64,000 bases of DNA. It comes from Zarea fungicola. Its lineage: Eukaryota; Ascomycota; Sordariomycetes; Hypocreales; Cordycipitaceae. Where the stretch lies: the NCBI GenBank assembly GCA_900169235.1, contig FWCC01000275.1:1-64000 (forward strand), written 5' to 3'. The notes under the pieces were generated by a model. It saw nothing but the letters and a program-made list of their open reading frames with translations. It made no database searches and was not told the DNA's origin. Position 1 is the stretch's first letter. Every line of letters starts with the position of its first letter. Both the position numbers and the translations under genes were made by a program. Positions 11,767 to 24,592 of the stretch are shown here, piece after piece.

Positions 11767-14700
11767 ATCCCCGGCAAAGTCGTACACAAAGCATCAACAA
11801 TTTAGGCTTCGCAATTCGCCGGGGACAAGGAAGCAGACGAGGAGTTAGAATTTGGCAGTGCCGACGCAGCGTTTACCCAAAATGTTGAACAGCCCTTCCA
11901 ACTTGAAGCTGTTCACAAGCAGAAATGCACCTTGATGACTTATCTGAGCTTATAAAACAACACTGGCGGTCCAATTAGAGGATTCAAAACCCAAGAAAAA
12001 TCTGGCGACGAGTGTCAAGCTATGTGCGGCCCGATTTGATATATATTTGGCTGAGATATAGGACAAGGAAGAGTTCCATTCGAAATTACAATTTTGAAGT
12101 TCTCAATGTCAGCAAGATAAGGCGAATGAGATGATGGTGGATTTTTGTAGACACGATGATAAGTGACGAAGGATATCATGTGTATGGAGATGGCGAGGCG
12201 TGGAGTCGTAGATCGAGTTGTTCATGATTCGCAATGCCATATAACCGACGGTCAATGACAGCTAGGGCTTAGAGGAAGAGCTTCCCGCTTGCGATGCAAA
12301 ATGAAACAAAACCAGAAAAACCAAAACAATCGGCAATCGTTGTTGGGTTGAACTTGGCAGAATGCAACGTCGCGGACTGGGCCAAATAGAACGTGCTGGG
12401 GCGAGTGACTGCCCACCTTTTGTGGGTGTAGAGTTAGCCAAGAGTGATGTGAGGAGCTGACTGAGGAACTGGATAGTCGAAAGCCAAGAATTTGTAGACC
12501 CGCCAGTGCCGATTAAGAGTACTCAGCAAGTGGATGCTCTAATAGCCAGGAAGTTGTAAGGAGTGGTGTTAGAATATGGGAAAGGAAAGGTGTAATTGGA
12601 GAAGAGGGTGTGGTGGCAGGGGTTAGATCTGGCGCAGACAAGGTGGGAATATGAGGCGTCCACAACCCCTGAGGTTCTAGAAGGAGGTTCTAGAAAGAGG
12701 TCATGTGAATAACGAATCTTGGTTTTTTTGCATCAAGGAGCCGAGGCGATCTTTGAACGGTTAAGCCGAAAACGCCCAAGGGTACGTTCGGGCCATCTGA
12801 TATCGATTCAAGCCGGGGTATTCGTGGAAGCCACAAAAGGCATGCCCACTTGGCCAGATTAAATGAAGTGGAAAGGAGTAAAGCAATGAGGCGTACCAGT
12901 CGAGTCACGCTTCTAGAAGAAGAACATCCGGTGTCAATCATGAGCCTCTGTAGTGGATGAGCCTTGGGTGGTAGGCAAGGGGTGGCAGTATGCAGCTAAA
13001 GCTGCTGGCGGTTAAAGTAGACGGACTGATGTATAGCAGCACAGTACAGAAATGGGTAAGAAACTCAACAGGCGAAGTTTTCCAAGGCTAGTCTACATGA
13101 TCTGCATCACAACAGCTGCAACTGGCCTCCGCTAAACAAATCTCGAGCCTGGTACAAGTTCTAGCTAGGGGCAGAGCCATCGCCTCGAGAGAGCGATGAT
13201 TTGAGTTAGAAAAACTGGAGGCTAATGCACTGACATTTGGATAATGAAAAGGACCGAAGGAATATTCTCTTCTTAATATGGGTAAGGGTAGAGAAGGCTA
13301 TGTGGAGGCAGGCGGAACCATTGAGTGTTTGTGCAACGAATTTGATGGAGAATAGCAACCATGCTGAAGAGCCACTCGAGTCAGGGATGGAAGATGTGCA
13401 CGAACTCGGGCGTCGGAGCTGCTTCTTGCACGAGCCTGACAATTTATAACCAAAGGAGGGATGGGCAGAGAGAGCCACCAGCTTGTGAGTGGATTTAGTT
13501 ACGAAGAAGCAGAAGTTATACAGGGGACCGAGAATGGAATTGTAGGGAAATCCCGAACCAAAACGAGTGTAAGTATAACAAGTGACGATGGCTCTGGCTT
13601 GCCTGTTTCGAGAACACGCTAGTTGCGGTGGCTGAGACTCATCAAATCTACGTAAGGGTATTGTAGCGACCTTGAGCTCGGGAGCCGTTTTGGTGCCTGA
13701 CTCAGGGAGGTTGCAGATTTGGAAGCCATTGCCCTGATGTGGTCCAGTATCAAGTGCGTGGCAACAGATTTTGGGCGAAGACCGATGACTTGTGTGCCAA
13801 CCAGTCCTCCCAGGTTGGCTGCTAGGTTACGTACTTGCTAGACCCGGCCCAGGAGCCGCCTTCTCCGGGAACCACAAGCCACGAGGACGGACGATCTGCC
13901 TGCACAGGGCAATTCAGATATGATTTTTGTTCTAGCCAGGAATTTTAAGCCAGCTGTTCACAAGCTACCGGGTTAGCCAAGCAGGCGGAGCGTTTGGCTT
14001 CATCAACGTTAGAGGTATAGATGCTGCCTGGTGCGTGAGGCTGGGTTCCGTTTGTGGTAGCATCGCACTGGTACTCGGTACTGCTCAGAGGGATGCACTC
14101 AGAAGGCAGCGATCAAGCCCACTATACTTTCGAGAATATGAGAGAAAAAGCCTGTCTTGTAGCTGGTTGTGGGCGGAACGCGTTGTCTTGCGACACCCGC
14201 TAGGCGCGACGCACCGACGGCATCCCCGCCTACTGAGAGGAGCAAGTTGTTGCCCCGCCCAGGAAGCTGAAGATAATAGTGCCCACCGAGCTCCCGAAGT
14301 GAGACAGCTCATTTCCAGTTAAATCGCCCATGGCTGTATCATCGATTGTTGAACGTAGCTATTACTGTACGTCGATTTAAGTTGATGTGCCCAGCACCTG
14401 TCCGACCATTCGGCGTAACGAAGGTAACGACGGAGAGCGGAAATGCCGACAGTGGCCTGCATGGACGGAGAATATTCAAATCCGTACCAAGTCGGTAACC
14501 CAGCAGCGCGGTATAAGTCGTCTGCAATACGCGGCTGTAGTGAATGAATGGCACGACTCAAGACCGGGCGATGATGGCGGGCCTTGGCGTAGATGGATGG
14601 GGGTCATTGCGTTCTTCACCGACATGAAAAAGCCTCCGAAGGATCAATACCAAAGGACAGGCAAATGGCCCCAAAAAAAAAATGGGCGCAGCAGTGGAAG

Positions 14701-15221
14701 GGCTGCAAGCCACTGTGGAAAGATTTGCGCCTCTACTCCGTAGTGGAGGCAGTAAAAGCAACGCTGTCTGAGGAAAGCAAGGATATAATCCCAGCACGGC
14801 GGTTGGCTCCAATAGCCCCTCCAAAGGAAAGAAGGGAGGCCCCGCCCCTTTAACTTGGCTAATACATTCTAAGATGAAATGTTAGTCAACTACGAATGGC
14901 ATTAATCTTAGAAGGTAATTAGCTAGTGGGCCACCTATTAGCCGTCTCAACTGTCGGCTACTGACAGTCTGTCACAAGCAATTGCGTCAAATGAATGGCT
15001 CCTTCCATGTGCAAAATTGGCTAGTGAGTTGTTTAAGTGCCTGCCAAAATCCACTAACGGTTCCCACCTGCTGTTCCACCCGCCGCCAGCGCAATGGCAA
15101 ACCCCACCAACCGCCCCCGCTGCCAACCTTGGTGGTAGGCTTTGCGGCCTCCTCAACGCCAGTTGAATAACCGGTACCAAGACACCACATTCATAGTTTG
15201 GTGTACTTTGAGCGTCCATCA

Positions 15222-15754
15222 TCACCCGAGAGGTTTCAGAATAGGTACCAAGACATATCCCATTTCTGGTTCATCATCCTCGTGCCTCAGTTCTTTCCCT
15301 ATTGCCCTCCATACTCGCTTTCCTCCGCCTTGTATGCGTACATGTCCCCAAGCACTTCTCTGCACGACTCCAATGCGAACGACTCGTTACGGCAGTCTAC
15401 TTTTGTTTGGACAGGCTTCATGGTAGCAGTATCATGAAACCAGTTGTTCCTCCTTAACTGACACATCAATAATCCAGAAATCAAATAACTGCATTACTCT
15501 GGAAACAGACGCCCAAGTCTTCATCTGTATTGTATGTCCTACCACGTCGTGTAGATGCTTCGCTTTATTACTGCCACAGAATCATCGCAATCCAATAAGG
15601 GCAGTTTGGTCCACTGTGAACTGACAACGCCTTTACAGAAGTCAATATCGCCACTATCATCTCCATGTGCCAGGTGTACTACATGTGTCATAATGAACAT
15701 GGCAGCGCCGTGGAAATAGGTCAGCAGCTGGCGGATACACCTCTTCGAGAGCAA
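15222..15754 (-). pseudogene. Possible decayed coding segment, minus strand
   Basis: Three minus-strand runs have coding-like composition but lie in different frames. They are 15754-15539 (with TYFHGAAMFIMTHVVHLAHG), 15484-15299 (with LESCREVLGDMYAYKAEESE) and 15302-15222 (IGKELRHEDDEPEMGYVLVP, then a stop). No clean splice sites connect them, so if they derive from one gene it is broken by frameshifts. I recognise no family. Chance open frames are a real alternative. Confidence 0.15.
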
Positions 15755-16945
15755 ACCAGCGGGTTCAAGACAGTGTGGAAAACCAAAATCTTAAACAAGA
15801 GTCGGCTCGGTCCAAGACAAGGATGCACCTGTGGCGCAATGTGAGCAATACGAAGATTTCCGAAACTGGAAGACCAAACACGAGCTTCCCCGAGAGGCTT
15901 GGGTGTATTCAAGCCTCAACTAGGGCGCGTTGAAGAAGCTGTCCAGACCATGTCGGTCTCTCCGGAACAAGTGGAAGTAGAACTGACACTGCTTGATCAA
16001 ACGTCCCGAAGCTGCCGAATCCACAATGGCTCTATGTAGACTGACTCGGCGCCTACCTCGCTTCGAAGTACTTTGTTGCCTCGCTACTTCCATCTTAACT
16101 TGGTCATCGAAATACTAGGAGTTTGTGGCATTGCTGTCGTCCTGCAGGAGACCTGCTCCCGGACAGCCTCAAACCTGCTTATCCACTATGCTCTGTTTCT
16201 GGAAAAAGGCACAAGATTTCCCTGTCATGCCAAGCTGACCGCACCGTAATAAAGGATTTTCGATGAGCTGCCAGGAGTGGTTAGTTGGCAGGCCGAACTA
16301 GTACAAGACAGCGACGGATTAGCGGTTTTTGGATCCCTTCCTTACCCCTGCGAGTCGCTAACTGCCGCATTTTATAATAAGACGGTTTATGACTTTTATC
16401 TTATGGCTATATCGAATGCTGAGTATCAACGTCGGCCTTGCCCGACCTGATCAACCCTCGGCCGCTCCGAGCCGCCTTGCGTACATTACCCGTCCACTAG
16501 CACTGCACTGCATTGTCGTGGCCGTTGATTTTATCATCCCTGCAAACTTGGCAGCCCTACGTATACGTTATGACATAGCACAACAAGAATCAAGAAGAGC
16601 AAAATGTATCGAGAGTGGCCAGTTACGGCAGTACCAGGTTTGTTGAAAGGACTTGATACCTCATCCAACTAGCTAGTTGTGGCTTGTTGTCGCTCTGGCC
16701 ATTTCACATGAAACTGAAACGTTGCAGCTAACGCTCCGATAAACTGTGTGACTGGGAGACGTGCATGCATTACAAGCTCGATGACAAGCCAAACCGGGCT
16801 GACCTGAACGCATGTATTGCCAGACTTCCACTACTAGGCGGCCGCCCGGCACGCGGACCCGAGAGTTTACTCAAATACTGCATCCTAACCATCCTATCCA
16901 CTAAGGTTGCCATGTGGCGGCGGACTATTTAACCGCTAACTAGCC

Positions 16946-16965
16946 AGGTAGTTAGTTAACTACCT
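16946..16965. repeat. 9-base inverted repeat with 2-base spacer
   Basis: AGGTAGTTA and its reverse complement TAACTACCT flank GT. A short run of TACC units (CTACCTACCTACCTAG) follows. Such TAGG/CCTA-type short repeats are common in gene-poor fungal DNA. No function is implied. Confidence 0.6.
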
Positions 16966-18405
16966 ACCTACCTAGCTATAGTTAATGCTCTAGTACCAAC
17001 CGTCGTAGAGAGTCCAAAATTTGTACTTGACAGGACCGGTTCCTCGACGCTAGGATTGAGCGGCGAACCAATACGGGCTGTTAGCGCCGTGGAGTTAATT
17101 GTCCAGTAGCTTCTAACCCCACGTCGGTAATTTGAGTTCGACTGTTAGCTACGGAATTTGCCATAGCGAAGGCAACCGAGGATTGGACATGCAGTTCCTC
17201 GGTTCAAGCGGGTCGAGGGTGGGCACATTACCATCGGATTCTTGCCCATCCGTGCGTCAGCAGATTGTTCCTTCGTAGCCTGTCCCAGTTCAAAAAGCAG
17301 CGCAACAATAAGACAGAAAACTCTGCTATTAACTAACTCTTTTCTCGGAAATGCCAAAGAGCTCTGCCATCCCCTCTAATTAAGGTAATTTGTAATATAA
17401 GAGATGACTTCATTGGCTTTTATGATGCTTTGACCTTCGCAATGAATCAGGTGGGGACTAATAAAGACAAGGACAGGGTTCTTGCCACGAGGCAGACGTG
17501 TATCGTGTATTCTTCAATTGAGACAGAAACAATATCTTTACACTGCCGCGAAGAACCAAGCTAGAAAATGTAACCAATTTTGGCCCACACGTGGATTTTG
17601 AGCTTCTAAATATATCGGCCGAGAGCACGGTCCTTAGCCGGCGGGATAATTTGAGTAAATTCTCCACCGTTGCTTATCAATTGTCAACGAAGCTTTTGTT
17701 CTACGGAAGTAGCATCAAGAGTGTAACTCCATCGAGCGAACCCCAAAGAAAAAGGGCGAAAAAGTAATCACTCTGAACAAGGGTGCTTGCGCTAGGGGCA
17801 CCAGATATGCAAAAATCGGCACGGTATATAGCCTAGTGTTGCTGTGCACATTCTTCACTGGCAGGTTTCCGTCGTCTAAGCTAAGAAAGAGAAAAGAGCG
17901 CGCATGGCACAGCCTGCTCAGACGATTATCTTTCGGGGTTTTTTGCACACATTTAGTAGTAACATTAGCTGACTGCTGCAGGGATATAAACCGACGGAAT
18001 TGGATGGAGGAAACAGGGACAAGTTACTATCATCATTGACATATATTTCATAAGTGGCGTTGGCTCATTATCAAAACAATGTCCCTTTAACATGCAGCGA
18101 ACCAAGTGGCTTTATCCTCGTGAAACTGGAATCGACCAACAGACCCGGCAAGAAGCGAAGCTGCGTACATCGCGTAGGAGGGGGGATGAAGAAATGAAGA
18201 AATGAAGAAAAAAAAGTAATCGCTCTCTTTGTTTATAACTACATTGGGTGTTAATGCACTTAGAACGGATAATGTACACTATGCGGGCCAACCAGGCTAC
18301 ATGCTTGGTTGCATCGTTGGTGTCAACGACGCAAAAAGTAATAAAAACACCAGACCACTTGATCTGTATCTTTTGTTGGACGTTTGCCGTCCACCTTTGC
18401 TTCCT

Positions 18406-19468
18406 CTATCGCTTGTTCCAGGCAGGGCTCTTGCGGGCCTTGACGTGACCGTGGAGCTTTCTTTCAACCTTTCTGGGATCCCTGGTAATACAGCCAGCTG
18501 AGAAGAGAGTAGAAAAATAAAATGTCAGCAAAGAACGAAACCTTGTTCACCCAGAGACACCGAATCGAGTGAGAGTCAGGCTTACCTTTTCGCAGGGCGG
18601 GCTTGAGGGCGGGCTCGTGTGCCATTAGGCCTTTGGCAACGGCCAGGGTCATGGCCTCGGCCTGTCCCGTGGTGCCGCCTCCTTCTACCAATGCCCAAAT
18701 GTTGTATTTGTCTAAGCGGCCTGTCGATACGAGCGCCCAGATGGCGCTCTCCCGGTCATGAACACGACCAAACGCTTCACTGAGCGTTTTGCCATTGACA
18801 AGAATTTCGCCCGTACCCTCGACGACAAAGGCACGTGCAGTTGACGTCTTTCTCCGCCCGACGCCAACCGCGCGGCCAAATCGGTCAATGGTTAATGGAC
18901 GGGCCACATTTAGAAATGCGTTGACTGTTTTGGTGAATCGTGATACGGCCGTTTTCACCTCCTGGGGCGCGAGAGACGGCTCGATGCAGTGCAGCCGGCG
19001 GACAATGCGCATGACTTGTGAGAAGTGCGACGCCTTGATGGACTCCTTGAGCTCCTTGCGCATGAGCTCGAGTTTAAGCCACGGCATCTGCTGTGCGTCA
19101 CCAGGTGGCATTGTCGGCAGGTGGTTGTGCTTGGAGAGGAGGCGCGACAGCTGGATGTGTAGGTCGTTGAACTTGGGAGTTCGAGAAAAGTACGACGCCG
19201 ATGTGGGCACGGCGCGCGCGTGGGTGACGCCATGGTGGGGGATCTTGACGGCTTCAAGCTGAGCCTTGATATCGCTGACGCTGCTATTGCTTTCCACAAT
19301 GCTGCTGCTTGACGACTCAGCTGCCCTTGTTACTCTCGTCGTGAGCGTTCGCAGGGCTAGGGGTGTTGAAGGTCCGGCTCGTCTTGTTGCTGCAACAGGC
19401 AACCATTGCGTGCCCCAGGTTGGCTTTTGGCGTCGCATATGCCGTAGACTCGTATGTACACTGGCCAT
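18406..19468 (-). CDS. mrps9: Mitochondrial small ribosomal subunit protein uS9m
   Basis: This is a component of the mitochondrial 37S ribosomal subunit, next to the decoding site. Two exons on the minus strand, 19468-18586 and 18497-18406, give 324 residues. The N-terminus is Arg/Thr/Ser-rich without acids (MASVHTSLRHMRRQKPTW), a typical matrix-targeting presequence. The S9 domain starts around residue 195 (RFGRAVGVGRRKTSTARAF), continues through the Gly-rich GGGTTGQAEAM, and ends with the signature GCITRDPRKVERK..KARKSPAWNKR. That ending appears only after removing the 88-base intron with its GTAAGC donor. The ATG is the first in frame. It is divergent from eEF1B-gamma with only 350 bases between starts. 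Confidence 0.96.
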
Positions 19469-19818
19469 TGATGCGGTTTCCTTTGTAGAAATTGGAGTCG
19501 CCGACCCGCGCTTTTGGTAAATCGCTGCTAAGCCTCGTCAAATGGATGCTCCAAAAACCCTTTTGCTGGCCTGGAAGCTTTGGCTCGAGCCAGATACGAG
19601 TCACGTGGCGATTAGATACGCATAGGGAAATTTGGGCTGCACATGTAGCCACTCAGCAGGCAGCGTTTCCCCGTTGCTGTAGTGGCCACCAGACATGGCG
19701 CGGGGCTCAATTTATCCCACCATAAAAATTTCCTCAATCTGTGTGGGCCTTTGTAGCTTTTTCCTCCTTGACGTCCTCATCTTCTCATCTATCTTAGCAG
19801 TTGTTTGACACATTCACA
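19469..19818. promoter_or_regulatory. Shared bidirectional promoter, uS9m / eEF1B-gamma
   Basis: The 350 bases separate the start codons of two divergent translation genes. The side next to eEF1B-gamma is C/T-rich from about 19740 (TTTTTCCTCCTTG and similar), as in leaders of highly expressed fungal genes. No specific factor site is claimed. Confidence 0.5.
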
Positions 19819-21399
19819 ATGGCTTTTGGTACTCTCTTCACCAGCGAGGTAGGATTATTTCTTGCAGAAGATTCGTAATTGCATATACGTACAAAGCGGC
19901 TAACAGTTCGACCTCCAGGGCAACCCCCGCACCATCGCCATCAGGGCTGTTGCCAAGGCCAACGGCCTCGACCTCAACATCACCAATGTCGACACCAACC
20001 AGCCTCGCACTGCTGAGCACCTCAATGCCAGCCCCATTGGCAAGATTCCTGCCTTTGTTGGTGAGGATGGCTTCACTCTCCACGAGGCTGTTGCCGTCGC
20101 TATCTACTGTACGTGACTCAACTATTTCGGGTTGAACCCCTGTCCTATTTTGCGGCCCATTTTGGCCTGCAATTCTGCGTGATGACCTAGCCTTTTATTA
20201 TACAGTTATCCCTGTCTGAAAAAGAATCTCTTTTGTGTGGATATAGCCTAACTTCTGACTTTTTGCTTTTACATCCTACTGCATGCTTGTGCCATGATTT
20301 TGGTGACAAACTGCTAACATTCTACTAGTCACGTCCCAGAACGAGAAGACCACACTCCTCGGTAAGACCAAGCAGGAGTAAGCATATACTTGAAACCATT
20401 GCTAGTGACTGACTGTATGCTGACTGTTTCTCTAGCTATGCGTCCATTCTGAAGTGGATGTCCTACTTCAACACCGAGGTCCTGCCTCCCCTAGGCAATC
20501 AGTACGGCCCTCTGCTTGGCCGCAGCCCCTACAACAAGCAGGCTGTCACTGAAGCCGGCAAGGTTGCTGATAAGGCTGTTGCTGTTGTTGAGAAGCACCT
20601 CCTTGCGAACACCTACCTTGTTGGTGAGCGCCTGACTCTCGCTGATATCTTCAGTGCTGGCATCATCAGCCGCGGTTTCCAGTTCTTCTACGACACCAAG
20701 TGGCGCCAGGCTAACCCCGCCACCGCCCGTTGGTATGAGACCATTATCAACCAGCCCATCTACTCCGACATTGTTGGCAAGGTGGAGCTCATTGACCAGG
20801 TTGTTCTCCCCAACGTTGCCCCCAAGAAGCCTGAGGCTCCCAAGCCAGTACCTGCTGCCGCCCCAGCCCCCGCTGCTGCCCCCGCTGGCGAAGCCGAGGA
20901 GGCTGCCCCGAAGCCCAAGCACCCTTGTGAGGCTCTTGGCAAGCCCAGCTATGCTCTTGACGACTTCAAGCGCTTCTACTCTAACAACGACACTCCCGTT
21001 GCCATGAAGTACTTCTGGGAGACCGTCCCCTTCGACGAGTTTTCTATCTGGAAGTGCGACTACAAGTACAACGATGAGCTCACCATCACCTTCATGTCCA
21101 ACAACCTGATTGGTGGCTTCAACACTCGTCTTGAGGGTTCCCGCAAATACGTCTTCGGTACTGCTTCCGTCTACGGCGAGAACAACGACTCCGTCATCCA
21201 GGGTGCTTTCGTCATCCGTGGTGACGACTACGTTCCCGTCTTCGATGTCGCTCCCGACTACGAGAGCTACTCATTCACCAAGCTTGACCCCAAGAACCCC
21301 GAGGACCGTGCTTTCGTTGAGGCCGCTTGGGCCTGGGAGAAGCCTGTCATTGTTAACGGCAAGGAGTACCCCCACGTCGATGGCAAGGTCTTCAAATAA
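19819..21399 (+). CDS. EEF1G: Translation elongation factor eEF1B gamma subunit
   Basis: This structural subunit of the eEF1B complex recharges eEF1A with GTP. Four exons, 19819-19848, 19907-20108, 20329-20377 and 20436-21399, give 414 residues, normal for the family. The N-terminal GST-like domain runs from MAFGTLFTSE through ASPIGKIPAFVGEDGF and its all-helical half (VVEKHLLANTYLVGERLT) to about residue 215. An Ala/Pro/Lys linker follows (AAPAPAAAPAGEAEEAAPKP). The conserved C-terminal EF1G domain comes next (YALDDFKRFYSNNDTPVAMK ... WKCDYKYNDELTITFMSNNL) and the protein ends in DGKVFK. Codon choice is strongly biased to C-ending codons, a mark of high expression. Small 5' exons and the 220-base second intron are clear. 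Confidence 0.97.
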
Positions 21400-21757
21400 A
21401 CGATTTAATGAATTGGGTTTGGTTAAAATCATGGGCTGATGACTGGAAAACGAATTACGAGTTACTGATGTGCTATTCATGAATGAAGCTAGCGCCTGTA
21501 ACGTAATGTGCATAGGACGAGGTGATGGGTAAACCGTACATGATCTGATTAAGCACGTGGTATATAGTAGTCATGACATGACAGAAAATGCCATCTTGTT
21601 TAAACTGTGCTTTATCGAACATGCATCAAGGCCCAGCGCCATGATGAGCCTTCAAGCAATCCACCATCCATCCACATTTGTGCTTGCGTAGCATTCACAG
21701 ATGCAATGATGAACATGAGCCAGAGCAACTATGCCTTCTTTTCTACACTCCTTTCTC
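21400..21757. other. Convergent 3' flanks of eEF1B-gamma and the HAD phosphatase gene
   Basis: No gene. The 358 bases carry the 3' untranslated ends of two convergent genes. Nothing else is recognisable. Confidence 0.5.
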
Positions 21758-23004
21758 TTATAGATGATAATCCGAGTCAAGTCTGAACGGATTTACTCGT
21801 ATGTATTGACTCACATCAGCCTGATGCGCAAGCTCATTAATGTAGTCGTGCACTTGGGGCAAGACAAATGGCATCTCATTCCCAGGTCCGCCATACTCTG
21901 GAATCTGCAGCAGATTATGTGGCTCGCTCCTCGCCTTTTCAGAAGAGTCATCCACAAGCACGGTGTTGCTCTGGTCCCAGCGTCCACCCGTCGCAGCGTC
22001 TGGGTGGGCCTGCATGATGGTCTCATCGCGCCATATCCGTGTGAGGCGCTTGTAGCACTGTACGCGGCTATCGTAGTCGGCGCGCGAGAGGCCAAACTTG
22101 TCGCGGCCCCAAATGACCTGGCACAGCTTGCGTTGCTCCGGCGTGAGAAGTGCGCCGATCATGTTGTTGACATTCTCAGGCCGCGCCGAGGACCACACGG
22201 CGACGGTGAAGGTTGAGAGGAGGTAGTTCATGAAGACACGGGCGTAGGGCCGCTCTATGAAATGCGAGGGACGGCGCTGGATTGGACGGAAGAGGAGCGT
22301 GCCATTGAGGTCCATAACGATGAGGATACGGCGCGGTTGCAGGAGACGACACGGTGCACGGCTGGCCAGGATGAGGTACTGCTTTGTAGGTTCCGGAACG
22401 CCGCCTGATGCGGCGCTGGGCGCCGTGACTTTATCGCGGCCACCCTTTGTCTGAATCTCCCTTGGACTAAGTAAGGAAAAGTATGTGTTAGAGCCCTGAT
22501 GGCTTGTCTGAAGGGAAAATTGATAGAGTGTTCAGGTGAGGCTTACGCTGCGTGCCGTGTGGCCTCACCAGAATGAGTCGTTTGTATAGACCCAGCCAGC
22601 TCCTTTGCGGCTTTCTTCTGCTTCTTTGTCATCTTTTTCTTTACTTTCTTGACTCTGATATTGACTTGTAATCCATTCTCCTTCTCAACTGATGTGGCTA
22701 CCGTTTCCCTTTGGGACTTCTTTTTGCATTTCGTCGACGCCTTGACGACAGCTCTCTCAGTAATTACGAGTTTTGTTTGATCCACTATAACCTGCATCCC
22801 TCGCTGGCTCACGGCTGCGATATTCTGGGCTTGCATATTGTACTTGGAATCTCTGGATGACTGTATCTTGAAAAAAGCTGCATGACCACGCCCTGGAACG
22901 GTAAAGGTAGAGAGATTACTGCCAAGCAGCGCCGCGAAAAAGGTACACTGGGGAGATAACAACCGAGGGAGACGGTTGTAGCAGGTCTTGCGGAAAGACT
23001 GCAT
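21758..23004 (-). CDS. FCP1/NIF-type HAD phosphatase-like protein
   Basis: It belongs to the FCP1-homology (NIF, SCP/CTD-phosphatase-like) branch of the HAD superfamily. Two exons on the minus strand, 23004-22547 and 22466-21758, give 388 residues. The first 150 residues are poorly conserved and Lys-rich (VKKVKKKMTKKQKKAAKE). The catalytic domain starts at about residue 198: motif I is D205-L-N207-G-T-L. It then runs through FIERPYARVFMNYLL, WSSARPENV, IWGRDKFGL and the acidic motif VLVDDSSEKARSEP, and ends in VHDYINELAHQADVSQYIR. Motif I has Asn where typical FCP1 enzymes have the second Asp, so activity or specificity may differ. The start at 23004 is the first ATG, but a later Met could be used. 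It is divergent from rrp36. Confidence 0.85.
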
Positions 23005-23359
23005 GCACTGTAAGCGTTCTTTGAACAGTTCTGTATTCGCTCAGACGGATAGGTATGGAATTTGGAGGTGTTGCGATGTCTTGGGCGCGATACACAATGG
23101 CGTGTTGACGGGGACATTAATGCTTTTATTCGTACTCCGTACTTAAATCTGGTAGGCTTGTTAGCACCCAAATTATGGTGTCCTGCACTGAAAACACTAA
23201 GCACAACTGCGGGTTCGCTGCCCCTCCAGCGTGTTATCGATAATGAATATGCCTGTAGCTTGGCGACCTGTAACCCCCAAAAATATTTCCGAGCTGATTC
23301 AATGTGAGCGTTGGCAACACCTTTTCCCGGCCAGTTTCATAAAACCATTTACCGACACA
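23005..23359. promoter_or_regulatory. Divergent promoter region, HAD phosphatase / rrp36
   Basis: The 355 bases lie between two divergent start codons. No coding sequence or specific factor motif can be defended. Confidence 0.4.
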
Positions 23360-24356
23360 ATGACCCCAAAGAGAAAAGCACAGTCTCTGGGACTGAATAG
23401 AAGAGTTCGACCTCGTAGAGAAGATAAATGGAATCTGGAGCCAGAATCGGATAACCAGCAATCGGATGACGATGTTTCAGAGGCGGAGGTGGTCCAGGAT
23501 CACGATGAAGAAGATCAACTAGATGCCGAAGAGGACGAAGATTCAAGGGTGAGAGGTCTTAAAAATATTAATTCCAATCCGAATCGTTACTAAAAAGGCC
23601 AAATAGTCTGAATCTGAGCACGAAGCTCCTCCAAAAATCGATCTCTCATCCGTAACCTTTGGAGCTCTTGCCCGCGCACAAGCATCGATACCCGCCTCTG
23701 GACGGCGAGCGAAGAAGAGCAAACCAGAGGATGAATACCAGAACAGCAAGAAGCCCGCTATGACGCTCAGAGAAGAGGCCGCGGCGCGCCGCATTCAGAA
23801 CAAGGAGACTGCCCCCAAACCCACCCGCACTTCCAAGCACGCGCCCCAAGAACAGTCATCCAAGAAACCCGTCTCCCGGCGCCGTGAAATTCTCCAAGAC
23901 AACCGCCGCAAGGCCCGCGACCCGCGCTTCGACCCTCTCATGGGTGCGGTTGACGAGGAAAAGATGCGGCGCGCGTACGCATTTCTCGATGAATACCGCG
24001 ATAGCGAAATTACAGATCTAAAGGCACAGATACGCAAGGCGAAGGATATGGGTGAAAAGGAGTCATTGAAGCGGCAGCTGCTATCAATGGAGTCGAAGAA
24101 GAAGGCACAGAAGAAGCGCGATGAAGCAGACGATTTGCTGCGACAACATAGGAACAAGGAGAAGGAGCTGGTGGCACAGGGCAAGCAGCCATTCTACCTT
24201 AAGAAGAGCGAGCAAAAGCAACAGCTTCTGACGAATCGCTTCGCGGATATGAGCAAGGGACAAGTGGACCGTGCGATTGAGCGTAAGAGAAAGAAGATGG
24301 CAGGCAAGGAGAAAAAGGAACTGGACGGGCTGTTCAGGGTGAGGGATCGCCGATAG
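23360..24356 (+). CDS. rrp36: rRNA biogenesis protein Rrp36
   Basis: Rrp36 is a nucleolar component of the 90S pre-ribosome needed for early pre-18S rRNA cleavages. Two exons, 23360-23548 and 23607-24356, give 312 residues. The first exon begins MTPKRKAQSLGLNRRVRPRR and carries an acidic stretch (DHDEEDQLDAEEDEDS). The second holds the family core: RDPRFDPLMGAVDEEKMRRA, YAFLDEYRDSEI, a long Lys/Glu coiled coil (LKRQLLSMESKKKAQKKRDE), then QPFYLKKSEQKQQLLTNRF and a basic tail. The intron has a GTGAGA donor and keeps phase 0. It converges with coq8 after 236 bases. Confidence 0.93.
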
Positions 24357-24592
24357 AGGTGACAGAATCACCGTAACAATGGAATAACGGTAGTTGAGCC
24401 TTGAGGCTGTGTCATTTCCAGGACACATCATGATGAGAGAGATACCCAACGCTCCATGACTTGTCAAATCTATAAAATCTATAAAACTACAAACGGCAGT
24501 ACGCCACTGTTGCCCCTCACTTGACTATGTTTATGTCTTATTACAAATTGAATGTTGTACAATGAACTTGTTTCGGTCTTTCATACACTTCT

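Larger units (their letters stand above)
11767..18405. other. Gene-poor region, 6.6 kb
   Basis: I can support no intact gene. Open frames are all under about 100 codons and mostly overlap on opposite strands. The part next to 11766 probably contains the promoter and leader of the 394-residue protein. Coding-like fragments occur on the minus strand around 15222-15754 (listed separately). The tract around 18180-18215 is a purine-rich ATGAAGA-type repeat in the 3' flank of the uS9m gene. I see no long terminal repeats, integrase or reverse transcriptase motifs. Confidence 0.4.
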
